The notes under the pieces: model-generated
What the model saw: the letters and a program-made list of their open reading frames with translations, nothing else
Told to the model about the DNA's origin: nothing
The model's database searches: none
In this document: piece by piece, positions 24,848 to 34,477 of the stretch
How positions within the stretch are numbered: position 1 is the stretch's first letter
How the letters are laid out: every line of letters starts with the position of its first letter
Program-made: the position numbers and the translations under genes
Assembly (NCBI RefSeq): GCF_017312405.1
Contig: NZ_BLTG01000065.1
Span: 1-55,902, forward strand
DNA from: Mycobacterium sp. PO1
GTDB taxonomy: Bacteria > Actinomycetota > Actinomycetes > Mycobacteriales > Mycobacteriaceae
DNA: 55,902 nt
Direction of reading: 5' to 3'

Positions 24848-24878
24848 TGAGACAAATTTGTCTCATCTGAGCTATAGT
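24848..24878. promoter_or_regulatory. TetR operator and promoter
   Basis: A perfect 18-base palindrome, TGAGACAAATTTGTCTCA (24848-24865), lies upstream of TATAGT (24873-24878). That -10 is six bases before the TetR ATG, implying a leaderless transcript. A further half-site GTCTCAT overlaps the start codon. The 73-base gap is shared with the divergent GH76-like gene, so the repressor may influence both directions. Confidence 0.75.
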
Positions 24879-24884
24879 CGTCTC

Positions 24885-25418
24885 ATGTCCACGCGTGAAG
24901 ATCTGTTGCGCGCCGCCGCCGATTACCTCGGCCGGCGGCCGAACGCGACACAGGACGAGATCGCCTCGGCGGTCGGCGTCAGCCGCGCAACACTGCACCG
25001 GCACTTCGCCGGGCGCTCCGCGCTGATGACGGCGCTCGAGGAGCTCGCCATCGCCGAGATGTCCGAGGTGCTGGCCGCCGTCCGGCTGCATGAAGGGCCC
25101 GCCGACGAGGCATTGCGACGGCTGGTGACCGCCTGCGAGCCGATCTCCCCGTACCTCGCGCTGCTCTACAGCCAGAGCCAGGAGGATCCGGACACCTGCA
25201 TAGAGGTGTGGGGTGAGATCGACTCGACGATCACCGAACTCTTCCTGCGCGGCCAGCAGGACGGGGTGTTCCGGCCCGAACTGCCCGCAGCCTGGCTGAC
25301 CGAGACCTTCTACAGCCTGGTCGCCGCGACCGACTGGTCCATCCGCGCCGGGCGGGTCGCCGCACGCGACGGAACCCGACTGATCACCGACCTACTACTC
25401 AACGGAGTGAAGCAATGA
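24885..25418 (+). CDS. TetR-family repressor of the adjacent MFS pump
   Basis: A 177-residue TetR regulator. The helix-turn-helix is Q-D-E-I-A-S-A-V-G-V-S-R-A-T-L-H-R-H-F (about 24-42), followed by the usual G-R-S-A-L. The variable ligand domain occupies 55-177. It is coupled to the MFS gene by an ATGA overlap, the standard repressor-pump pair. ATG 24885 is supported by the -10 six bases upstream. Probably autoregulated through the palindrome in front of it. Confidence 0.92.
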   Translation: MSTREDLLRAAADYLGRRPNATQDEIASAVGVSRATLHRHFAGRSALMTALEELAIAEMSEVLAAVRLHEGPADEALRRLVTACEPISPYLALLYSQSQEDPDTCIEVWGEIDSTITELFLRGQQDGVFRPELPAAWLTETFYSLVAATDWSIRAGRVAARDGTRLITDLLLNGVKQ

Positions 25419-27184
25419 GCAGACGCTGGTTTGCCCTCGGCGTCCTGACCATGGCCGTGCTCATCATCGGCGTCGACGGCACCGTGCTCGCACTGGCGAT
25501 GCCGTTCATCAGCGCCGACCTCTCGGCCAGCGGCACCCAGCTGCTGTGGATCGGCGACATCTACTCCTTCGTGCTGGCCGCGTTGCTCATCAGCATGGGC
25601 AGCCTCGGTGACCGCATCGGACACAAGAAGCTGTTGCTCTGCGGTGCAACGGTATTCGGCGTGGTATCGGCCATCACGGCGTACTCGTCGTCGCCGGAGA
25701 TGCTCATCGCCACCCGCGCCCTGCTCGGGATGGCCGGCGCCACGCTGGCCCCGGCCACGCTGGCGCTGATCCGCGGGCTGTTCCCCGACCAACGTGAACG
25801 CAGCATCGCCGTCGGCATCTGGGCGTCGGCCTTCTCGGCCGGTGCGGCGCTGGGCCCGGTGATCGGAGGTGTTCTGCTGGAGCACTTCTGGTGGGGCTCG
25901 GTGTTCCTGATCAACATTCCGGCGATGGTCGTCCTGGTCGTCGGCGGTCTCGTGCTGCTGCCCGAACATCGCAATCCCGAGCCGGGACCGTGGGATCTGC
26001 CGAGTGTCGGCCTGTCCATGGTCGGCATGTTGGGCGTCGTCTACGCGATCAAGGAGGGCATCGCGGCTGCCGCGCACGGTATCCGGATCGACGCGGTGCT
26101 GGCCGCGCTGCTCGGCGCCGCCGCGTTGACGCTGTTCGTGCGCCGTCAGCTGCGCCTTCCCGTCCCGCTGATCGACGTCCGGTTGTTCCGCCGCCCGGTG
26201 TTCACCGGCGTGGTGGTGGCGAACCTTCTTTCGGTGCTGGGCCTTTCGGGTCTGGTGTTCTTCCTGTCGCAGTACTTCCAGCTGGTGCGGGGCTACGGTC
26301 CGCTGCAGGCAGGGCTGGCCGAACTGCCCGCCGCGGTGACCGCCACGGTGTTCGGCGTGCTGGCCGGGATCGCTGTGCGGTATGTGTCACACCGGTTGGT
26401 CCTGACCGCCGGGTTGACGCTGGTCGGGGTGGCGATGGGGACGCTCATGGCGTTCCTGCTGCTGATCTCACCGATCTCCTACCTGCCGCTGGGCATCGCG
26501 CTGTTCGTCGTCGGGGTCGGGCTCGGCCTGGCCTTCACCGTGGCCAGCGACGTCATCCTGGCCAGCGTCCCCCCGCAGCGCGCGGGTTCGGCGGCGGCGG
26601 TCTCCGAGACCGCCTACGAGCTCGGCATGGCGCTCGGCATCGCCACCTTGGGTTCGATCCTGACCGCGGTGTACCGCACGGTGTCGGTCCCGCCCAGCCT
26701 TCCTGCCGAGATCGCCACGCAGGCAAGGGATTCGCTGCCCAGCGCGATCCACGCCGCGCAGTCACTGCCGGCCGAGCAGGCCGAACGGCTGCTCGATCCG
26801 GCACGGGAAGCCTTCACCCACGGCCTGGCCGTCGCCTCGGGAGTCGGTGCGGCCCTGCTGCTCTCGGCCGCGGTCGCGGTCTGGTGGCTGCTGCGCACAC
26901 ATCCGGTGTCACCAGGCATCGCCGAGGTCGGCGTGCTGACGGATCCAGGTGTGCATGGCGATTCCGGCGGCGACGGCGGCGTTGATGCTGCGCGTCGAGC
27001 CGAACTGTGCGATCGACACCGTCGCATCGGCCCCAACCTTCACCTCGGGGGTGATGCCCGGCCCCTCCTGCCCGAAGACGAGCAGGCAGTCTCGCGGCAG
27101 GACCGTGTCCTCGATCCGTGCGGCGCCGGGGACGTTGTCCACGGCCACGACCACGAGTCCCGCACCCGCGGCGAACCGCAGTAG
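25415..27184 (+). CDS. MFS multidrug exporter (DHA2/QacA type) with run-on C-terminus
   Basis: A 589-residue frame. Residues 1-~495 are a 14-helix DHA2 drug:H+ antiporter with motif D-G-T-V-L-A-L-A in helix 1, motif A G-S-L-G-D-R-I-G-H-K-K in loop 2-3 and motif C G-A-A-L-G-P-V-I-G-G in helix 5. QacA-type pumps end soon after helix 14. Here the frame runs on for about 90 hydrophilic residues, all of them antisense to the SpoU methyltransferase gene (276 bases of overlap). The extension has no pump-like character, so the ancestral stop near 26910-26930 seems lost by substitution or frameshift. Confidence 0.9.
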   Translation: MSRRWFALGVLTMAVLIIGVDGTVLALAMPFISADLSASGTQLLWIGDIYSFVLAALLISMGSLGDRIGHKKLLLCGATVFGVVSAITAYSSSPEMLIATRALLGMAGATLAPATLALIRGLFPDQRERSIAVGIWASAFSAGAALGPVIGGVLLEHFWWGSVFLINIPAMVVLVVGGLVLLPEHRNPEPGPWDLPSVGLSMVGMLGVVYAIKEGIAAAAHGIRIDAVLAALLGAAALTLFVRRQLRLPVPLIDVRLFRRPVFTGVVVANLLSVLGLSGLVFFLSQYFQLVRGYGPLQAGLAELPAAVTATVFGVLAGIAVRYVSHRLVLTAGLTLVGVAMGTLMAFLLLISPISYLPLGIALFVVGVGLGLAFTVASDVILASVPPQRAGSAAAVSETAYELGMALGIATLGSILTAVYRTVSVPPSLPAEIATQARDSLPSAIHAAQSLPAEQAERLLDPAREAFTHGLAVASGVGAALLLSAAVAVWWLLRTHPVSPGIAEVGVLTDPGVHGDSGGDGGVDAARRAELCDRHRRIGPNLHLGGDARPLLPEDEQAVSRQDRVLDPCGAGDVVHGHDHESRTRGEPQ

Positions 27185-27583
27185 ATCGGCCGTGGTGTCG
27201 TGGTGGCACAACCGCTGATAACGGTCGGTCACCATGGCTCCGCGCCGGTTCCAGCGGCGCCTACCCACGATGTGCACGGTGTGCACGGCGAACGCATTGG
27301 CGGTGCGTACCACCGCGCCGATGTTCGCGTCGTTGCCGAAGTTCTCGATCGCGATGTGCAGCCGGTGCCGGCGTGCGTCGATGTCGGCAACGATCGCGTC
27401 CCGCGTCCAATACCGGTACGCGTCGACGACGTTGCGGGTGTCTCCGTCGCGCAACAGATCCGGGTCGTAACGGGGGTCGTCGGGCGGCGGCCCCTGCCAC
27501 GGCCCGACCCCGGGGCCGTCGCCCCACTCGGTCGGGCCGGGCAGTTCGGGTCCCGGCGGCTCAGGCTCGCGCAGCTCAGGCAT
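26909..27583 (-). CDS. SpoU/TrmH-family RNA 2'-O-methyltransferase (Rv0380c-like)
   Basis: A 224-residue SAM-dependent, trefoil-knot methyltransferase. The three SPOUT motifs are present: N-F-G-N-D-A-N-I-G-A-V-V-R-T-A (about 82-96), L-V-F-G-Q-E-G-P-G-I (about 167-176) and F-G-S-T-R-S-I-N-A-A-V-A (about 195-206), whose Ser-Asn dock SAM. The Pro-rich N-terminal 50 residues are non-conserved. It probably 2'-O-methylates tRNA or rRNA. Its start overlaps the preceding lipoprotein stop by 8 bases. Its 3' half is covered antisense by the MFS run-on. Confidence 0.93.
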   Translation of the reverse strand: MPELREPEPPGPELPGPTEWGDGPGVGPWQGPPPDDPRYDPDLLRDGDTRNVVDAYRYWTRDAIVADIDARRHRLHIAIENFGNDANIGAVVRTANAFAVHTVHIVGRRRWNRRGAMVTDRYQRLCHHDTTADLLRFAAGAGLVVVAVDNVPGAARIEDTVLPRDCLLVFGQEGPGITPEVKVGADATVSIAQFGSTRSINAAVAAGIAMHTWIRQHADLGDAW

Positions 27584-28469
27584 CGACGAGCCACAGCGCG
27601 GCGTGGGTCCCCGTCATCGACACCGTCGCATAGAGCAGGGCGTTGTTGATCTCGCCCTGCGTGCACAGCGACACCTGGACCTGCACGCGCTCGCGGGAGG
27701 CTTCCGGCAGCACCAGCACCGAGGCCCCGTACTTGTCGCAGGCGTGGCTGAGGCCGCGGCCGTCGATGGTGGGACCGGCCACCACCATCAGTGGGCCGCC
27801 GCGCTCGGCGGACTCCTCCCGATACCGCGCCGCCAGCCCGTCGATCTCGAGTCCGATGAGCATGTAACCGTTGCCGGTGAAGGCGGTGGGATCGCCCAGC
27901 GCCGACGGGTCCAGCTTCGCGCCGTCGGCCCGGAACGCGTCGACGCTGGTGGTCTTCATCGCCAGACCGGTGTCGTTCTGGTTGGTGGGCAGCACGCCGA
28001 CCGGAAACGCCGCCGGGTAGGCCGCGGTGGTGCCGGCGATCCGGTCCTCGGACGAATACGCATACACGCCCCGCACCTGCGACTGGTCGCGCAGCGGACC
28101 CAGACACACCGTGCCCGTCATCCGGTCCGGCGTCGACGCCGACACGGGGTCGATGTCCAGGTCGGGCACGTCCCCGCAGCCACCGACGGCGTCGGCCTCG
28201 ATGGGGTGGGCCAGCGCGCCGTAGAGCCCGAACCGGACGTCCCCGGGGGCGACGTGCTCACCCCCCTCCTGCGAGGGCGATGCGTCGACGTCGACCAGCA
28301 CATAGTCGGCGTCGAAGCGCAGGTTGGCGACCGACATGTTCCAGCCCAGCACCGCCATCGACTCCCCGAGGGCGGCGGTCGGCGCCGAATACACGTCGGA
28401 GCGGTCATCTCCCCCGGCACACGAGGTGGCGGCCAGCATGATCGCCGCCAGGAGCACGATCAGCCGCAC
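27576..28469 (-). CDS. Secreted lipoprotein, conserved mycobacterial type
   Basis: A 297-residue protein with a short signal peptide and a lipobox-like A-A-T-S-C (Cys about residue 17), followed by G-G-D-D. The rest is soluble and extracytoplasmic with four further Cys residues (GCGD, TVCLG, ACDKYG, SLCTQG), probably in two disulphides. No catalytic motif was recognised. Position among the Rv0380c-ttfA-clpB genes suggests a relative of Rv0381c, but I cannot confirm identity. It is coupled to the methyltransferase through an 8-base overlap. Confidence 0.8.
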   Translation of the reverse strand: MRLIVLLAAIMLAATSCAGGDDRSDVYSAPTAALGESMAVLGWNMSVANLRFDADYVLVDVDASPSQEGGEHVAPGDVRFGLYGALAHPIEADAVGGCGDVPDLDIDPVSASTPDRMTGTVCLGPLRDQSQVRGVYAYSSEDRIAGTTAAYPAAFPVGVLPTNQNDTGLAMKTTSVDAFRADGAKLDPSALGDPTAFTGNGYMLIGLEIDGLAARYREESAERGGPLMVVAGPTIDGRGLSHACDKYGASVLVLPEASRERVQVQVSLCTQGEINNALLYATVSMTGTHAALWLVDA

Positions 28470-28475
28470 CGCGGC

Positions 28476-29252
28476 TCACGTCCGGTCACGGCCCTTGCCC
28501 ACCACTCGGGTCAGCGCCCGCACCACGTTCCGCGGGATCATCCGTCCACCGGTCGTCAGCGCCTTGTACTGCAGGCCGGGGATGATGACGATCTTGTTTT
28601 TGGCGATGTCGGCCATGGTTTCCCGCACCACGTCGTCGACCTCGAGCCACAGAAACGACGCGGTGCCCGTCATGTTGATGCCCGCGCGGGCGTGGAATTC
28701 GGTGCGCACGAAACCCGGGCACAGCGCATGAACCCCGACCCCGGTGCCGCCCAATCCGTTGGCCAGCCCTTCGGAGAAGGACACCACCCAGGCCTTGGAC
28801 GCCGAATACGTCGACCCGCGGCCCGGCAGGAGGCCGGCGACGCTGGCGACGTTGAGGACCGTGCCCGTCCCCGCGGCCAGCATCGGCGGCAGCGCGGCAT
28901 GGGTCAGTTGCATGACGGCGGTGACGTTGACGTCGAGCTGGGACTGCAGCAGTGCGTAGTCGGCCGACCAGAACTCCCCCGCTGTGCCGAACCCCGCGTT
29001 GTTGACCAGCACCTGCACACCGGCGCGCAACCGGTCGGCAACGGCGGCACGGTCAGCGGCCTGCGCCAGGTCGGCGCGGATCACCTCGACATCAGCACCC
29101 GCCTCGTCGCGTAATTCGGCGGCCAATCGGGTCAGACGGTCCTGGTCGCGGGCCACCAGCACCAGGTCGTAGCCGTCCAGCGCATAGCGGCGGGCGAAGC
29201 CCTCACCGAGGCCGGACGTCGGCCCGGTGATCAGGGCGACAGGGCGGGACAT
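28476..29252 (-). CDS. Short-chain dehydrogenase/reductase
   Basis: A 258-residue classical SDR. The nucleotide loop is T-G-P-T-S-G-L-G (about 9-16), followed by the D-L-A acidic loop, N-N-A-G at about 87, Ser in V-A-S-V-A-G and the catalytic Y-S-A-S-K near 150. It is probably NADP(H)-dependent (Arg after the second strand, V-A-R-D). The C-terminal 30 residues are basic and hydrophobic (I-I-P-G-L-Q-Y-K-A-L), often seen in SDRs that associate with membranes or lipids. It stands 6 bases upstream of the lipoprotein gene, in the same operon. Substrate unknown. Confidence 0.9.
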   Translation of the reverse strand: MSRPVALITGPTSGLGEGFARRYALDGYDLVLVARDQDRLTRLAAELRDEAGADVEVIRADLAQAADRAAVADRLRAGVQVLVNNAGFGTAGEFWSADYALLQSQLDVNVTAVMQLTHAALPPMLAAGTGTVLNVASVAGLLPGRGSTYSASKAWVVSFSEGLANGLGGTGVGVHALCPGFVRTEFHARAGINMTGTASFLWLEVDDVVRETMADIAKNKIVIIPGLQYKALTTGGRMIPRNVVRALTRVVGKGRDRT

Positions 29253-29266
29253 GCCCTAGACAGTAC

Positions 29267-30052
29267 TTATCGCTGATAGTTCGGCGACTGCCGACCGTTG
29301 CGCGTCGGCTGCTGCGCGCGGCCGGGTTCCGGACGCGGCGGCGGATAGCCGGGAGGCATCTCGGCGCGGCCCGCCGGTGCCGGGGTCAGCGGGCGACTCG
29401 GTGAGCCGGTGCGCCGCGGGGCGGGCTGGCCGGCGGCCGTCGACGGCACCGGGGGCAGCACGCGCAGCAGATCGTTGAACTGCCGCACGGTCCGCAGGCC
29501 CTCGTCCCACTGGGCGCGCGTGCTGGTCACCGGCATGCTGATCAGGGTCCAGTTCTGCTCGTTCCACATGATCTCCGCGCAGTCGGGCGCGGTGTGGGCG
29601 AAGGTGACCATGCGCCGGTCGCAGGCGCGGCGGGCGGCGTCGAGGTTGGTCGAATACACCATCCGGGGGCCGATGGCGCCCAACAGCCAGATGTCGCTTT
29701 CGCGGGGCTCCTTGAGGCCCTTGAGCCGCATGTCGACCACCACGTTCGTGCCGACCTTGCGATGCAGCGCGATGACGGTGGCGACGTCCTCGAGATCGAA
29801 GATGAACACCGCTTCGCCGCGGATCTGGCCGAGCACGACGTTACGTGCGGTGACGTCGCCCACGGTCGACATCACGCCGCGCTTCCAGCGCTGCAGGATG
29901 TCGGCGGATTCGGCCTCGTAGTCGAAGCCGTGCGACTTGGCCCACGACTTGCGGCGGCGGCCCAGACCGCGGCGTCGATCCAGGTCGACGTACAGCAACA
30001 CGCCCGCACCCACGAAACAGAGTGCGGACAGCGTGAACCAGAGCGGGACCAT
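29267..30052 (-). CDS. ttfA: Trehalose monomycolate transport factor TtfA-like protein
   Basis: A 261-residue protein with one N-terminal transmembrane helix (about 4-24), a cytoplasmic folded domain (about 35-205) and a Pro/Arg-rich disordered tail. This arrangement, and the place next to clpB, match Rv0383c/MSMEG_0736 (TtfA), an accessory protein of MmpL3 needed to move trehalose monomycolate across the inner membrane. The identification rests on architecture and neighbourhood remembered from the literature. A GATACT hexamer nine bases before the ATG could be its -10. It lies 14 bases upstream of the SDR. Confidence 0.75.
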   Translation of the reverse strand: MVPLWFTLSALCFVGAGVLLYVDLDRRRGLGRRRKSWAKSHGFDYEAESADILQRWKRGVMSTVGDVTARNVVLGQIRGEAVFIFDLEDVATVIALHRKVGTNVVVDMRLKGLKEPRESDIWLLGAIGPRMVYSTNLDAARRACDRRMVTFAHTAPDCAEIMWNEQNWTLISMPVTSTRAQWDEGLRTVRQFNDLLRVLPPVPSTAAGQPAPRRTGSPSRPLTPAPAGRAEMPPGYPPPRPEPGRAQQPTRNGRQSPNYQR

Positions 30053-30157
30053 TGGCTCCAGAGTATCCGCTTCCGGCGGCGCACTCCGAATCCGAATGGG
30101 TCACAACCCGGTCACCTTCTCCCGGGACCGCCGTCGGCGCTGCCCACGCATACTCGG

Positions 30158-30835
30158 ATGGTGACCGACTTCTCCGGTAAGGCCTACCTCGTCGTCGGCG
30201 CCAGCGGCGCACTCGGGTCACGCGTTGCGCAGGCACTCGCCGCGCGCGGAGCCGCGCTCACGGTGACGGGACGCTCCGCTGACGCGCTGGCGGCGTTCGA
30301 CGGGGCCCATGTCGTCACCGCGGATCTGCGGGACCCCGACGCCGGCCGAAGCGTCGTCGCCGCCGCGGTTGAGCAGCACGGGCACCTCGACGGCGTCGTC
30401 ATCGCCGCGGGCGTGGTGGCGTTCGGGCCGGTGACCGACATCGACGACGACACCGTCGACGACCTGGTGCTGGTGGACTTCCTGGCGCCGCTGCGGGTGG
30501 TACGGGCCGCATTGCCCGAGCTGGCCCCCGGCGGGGTGCTCCTGAACATCAGCGCGGTCGTCGCCGAGAAGCCGATGGCCAACATGGCGGTCTACTCGGC
30601 GGTCAAGGCCGCCGCGGCGGCGCTGTTCACGGCCGTGCGCGGAGAGGCCCGGCGACGCAAGATCCGGGTCGTCGACGTCCGGCCGCCGCACACCGAGACC
30701 GGGCTGGCGGGCCGGGCCATCGCCGGCGAGCCGCCGCGGCTGCCCACCGGCCTGGACCCCGACGTGGTCGCCGAGCGCATCGTGAACGCGCTGCTGGGCG
30801 ACGAAACCGACGTGCCCAGCAGCGCGTTCAACTGA
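30158..30835 (+). CDS. Short-chain dehydrogenase/reductase
   Basis: A 225-residue SDR with the nucleotide loop V-G-A-S-G-A-L-G, D-L-R acidic residue, A-A-G in place of N-N-A-G, Ser in N-I-S-A-V-V and the catalytic Y-S-A-V-K. Shorter than usual and lacking a long substrate lid. ATG 30158 or GTG 30161 may be the start; a CATACT hexamer six bases before the GTG favours a leaderless start there. Divergent from ttfA, convergent to clpB. Substrate unknown. Confidence 0.88.
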   Translation: MVTDFSGKAYLVVGASGALGSRVAQALAARGAALTVTGRSADALAAFDGAHVVTADLRDPDAGRSVVAAAVEQHGHLDGVVIAAGVVAFGPVTDIDDDTVDDLVLVDFLAPLRVVRAALPELAPGGVLLNISAVVAEKPMANMAVYSAVKAAAAALFTAVRGEARRRKIRVVDVRPPHTETGLAGRAIAGEPPRLPTGLDPDVVAERIVNALLGDETDVPSSAFN

Positions 30836-30865
30836 GTCCCCACACAGCTGAGCCCCCACACAGCG

Positions 30866-30921
30866 CGAAACTGCGGTCAGATCGCCCCCAACGGGGATTT
30901 CGCGATCTGACCGCAGTCTCG
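30866..30921. repeat. Nested inverted repeat between convergent genes (candidate terminator)
   Basis: ACTGCGGTCAGATCG (30870-30884) and its exact reverse complement (30903-30917) form a 15-bp stem. The pairing extends outward with one mismatch to 30866/30921, and a C4/G4 inner stem lies in the loop. It separates the SDR and clpB, which converge. Like the repeat at 11946 it has no U-tract. The core GATCTGACCGCAGT may be a dispersed mycobacterial palindrome. Confidence 0.7.
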
Positions 30922-30928
30922 GCGGGAT

Positions 30929-30968
30929 GTCAGCCCGGCCCTCGGGCTGTCAGCCCGGCCCTCGGGTC
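30929..30968. repeat. 20-bp tandem duplication downstream of clpB
   Basis: TGTCAGCCCGGCCCTCGGG occurs at 30929 and again at 30949 with a 20-base period. It lies between the inverted repeat and the clpB stop, in non-coding DNA. Confidence 0.85.
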
Positions 30969-30981
30969 TTCGCGCAAGCGC

Positions 30982-30986
<5 letters not shown>
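30967..30986 (-). repeat. 20-bp element over the clpB stop, identical to one over the dnaJ1 stop
   Basis: On the coding strand this is GATGAGCGCTTGCGCGAAGA, with the clpB stop TGA at its third to fifth bases. The same 20 bases, with the stop codon at the same place, occur at 49767-49786 over the end of dnaJ1. The core GCGCTTGCGC is a near-palindrome. Confidence 0.85.
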
Positions 30987-33528
<2,542 letters not shown>

Positions 33529-33572
33529 GACACCTCCATTCATCGGTGGGAAAAATGCTTGTCCTCTAGGCC

Positions 33573-33605
33573 AACGCAGTCAAGGTTGAGTCTGTTCCGC
33601 TCAAC
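33573..33605 (-). promoter_or_regulatory. HAIR operator and overlapping ECF-type promoter of clpB
   Basis: The HspR inverted repeat (HAIR) lies at 33585-33605: GTTGAGT-N7-GCTCAAC on the plus strand, close to the consensus CTTGAGT-N7-ACTCAAG. On the minus strand GGAAC lies within the HAIR spacer and CGTT follows 17 bases later (33576-33573), the layout of a SigE/SigH-type promoter. Repressor and sigma factor would compete for the same DNA. The ECF promoter is a weaker call than the HAIR. Confidence 0.8.
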
Positions 33606-33689
33606 TCTAGAAAATTTCCGGCAATTTTGCACGCCCAACACAGCCCCTGGTCGCCGGAGCTGAGGACGCGTCCGGGTTAACGTCCCAAG

Positions 33690-34307
33690 ATGGCCGACTT
33701 CGGTGACTTCGAGTTCGAACGGAAGTTCTTCGTGCTCGACATGCCGGCCGTGGCGGCCTCCGACCCCAGTCCCGTCCTCATCGCCCAGGCGTATCTGTTC
33801 GCCGCCGACGGGTACGCGGTAAGGGTTCGACTGCAGGGGCCCGCGCCCGCCGACCTGGATGCCAGTCTCGCCGAGCTGCTGACCATGCTGGGTGACGATG
33901 CGATCGGCACCATGACCGCCAAGGGGCCGGCCGCGGGCGGCACCCGCTACGAGGCCGAACGCGAGCTCGACGCGTTGGTGGCCGGCCAGATCGTCTCGCG
34001 GGCAGCGCATGTGGTGCTCAAGGTGCGGTCCTCGGTCTGGCTGGGCGAGGACGGCTGGATCATCGACCGGTTCCTCGCCGGCAACGCGCCGCTGATGATG
34101 GCCGAGGTCGAGCGGGACGGACCCGTGGTCGACCTGACCATCCCGTCGTTCTGCACCACCGAGGTCTCGGAGGACGACCGGTTCCGCAACGAATACCTGG
34201 CCGAGCACCCGTTCGGCACCTGGGCCGAGTCCTACCGCCGCGAACTCGACGCGGTGGGCCCGCGCTTCGTCGGCAGCCTGGGACGCAACCAGTTCGAGAG
34301 CCGCTGA
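33690..34307 (+). CDS. CYTH-domain (triphosphate tunnel) phosphatase-like protein
   Basis: A 205-residue protein. The N-terminal F-E-F-E-R-K-F (residues 7-13) is the ExExK metal/phosphate signature of CYTH enzymes, which bind triphosphate in a beta tunnel. Alternating acidic and basic strands follow (R-V-R-L-Q, M-T-A-K-G-P, E-A-E-R-E, V-L-K-V-R, I-I-D-R-F, M-A-E-V-E-R), as expected for the tunnel. Probably a tripolyphosphatase or related enzyme; adenylate cyclase is less likely in this short form. TAACGT lies six bases before the ATG (leaderless pattern). Not obviously part of the following operon. Confidence 0.88.
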   Translation: MADFGDFEFERKFFVLDMPAVAASDPSPVLIAQAYLFAADGYAVRVRLQGPAPADLDASLAELLTMLGDDAIGTMTAKGPAAGGTRYEAERELDALVAGQIVSRAAHVVLKVRSSVWLGEDGWIIDRFLAGNAPLMMAEVERDGPVVDLTIPSFCTTEVSEDDRFRNEYLAEHPFGTWAESYRRELDAVGPRFVGSLGRNQFESR

Positions 34308-34443
34308 GCGTCGATCGGTCCGCGCACCCCCGCACCACCTGGCAACACCGACGACGCGGCGGCTCTCGCCGATGCGCGTGCGGGCCGCGGCGCACCGTCA
34401 GCCGTCGAGCGATCTTCACGACCACGTCACAACCCCGAAACAG

Positions 34444-34477
34444 CATGCCCACAACATTGCGGGCATGGATGTATACA
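34444..34477. promoter_or_regulatory. Start-codon stem-loop and GntR-type operator at the head of the six-gene operon
   Basis: CATGCCC (34444-34450) and GGGCATG (34461-34467) form a 7-bp inverted repeat whose right arm contains the ATG of the binding-protein gene. Three bases later the palindrome TGTATACA (34470-34477) lies inside the first codons. GTATAC is the core of many FCD-type GntR operators, and such a regulator is encoded inside this operon. Such an AT-rich palindrome is rare by chance in this GC-rich DNA. Confidence 0.55.
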
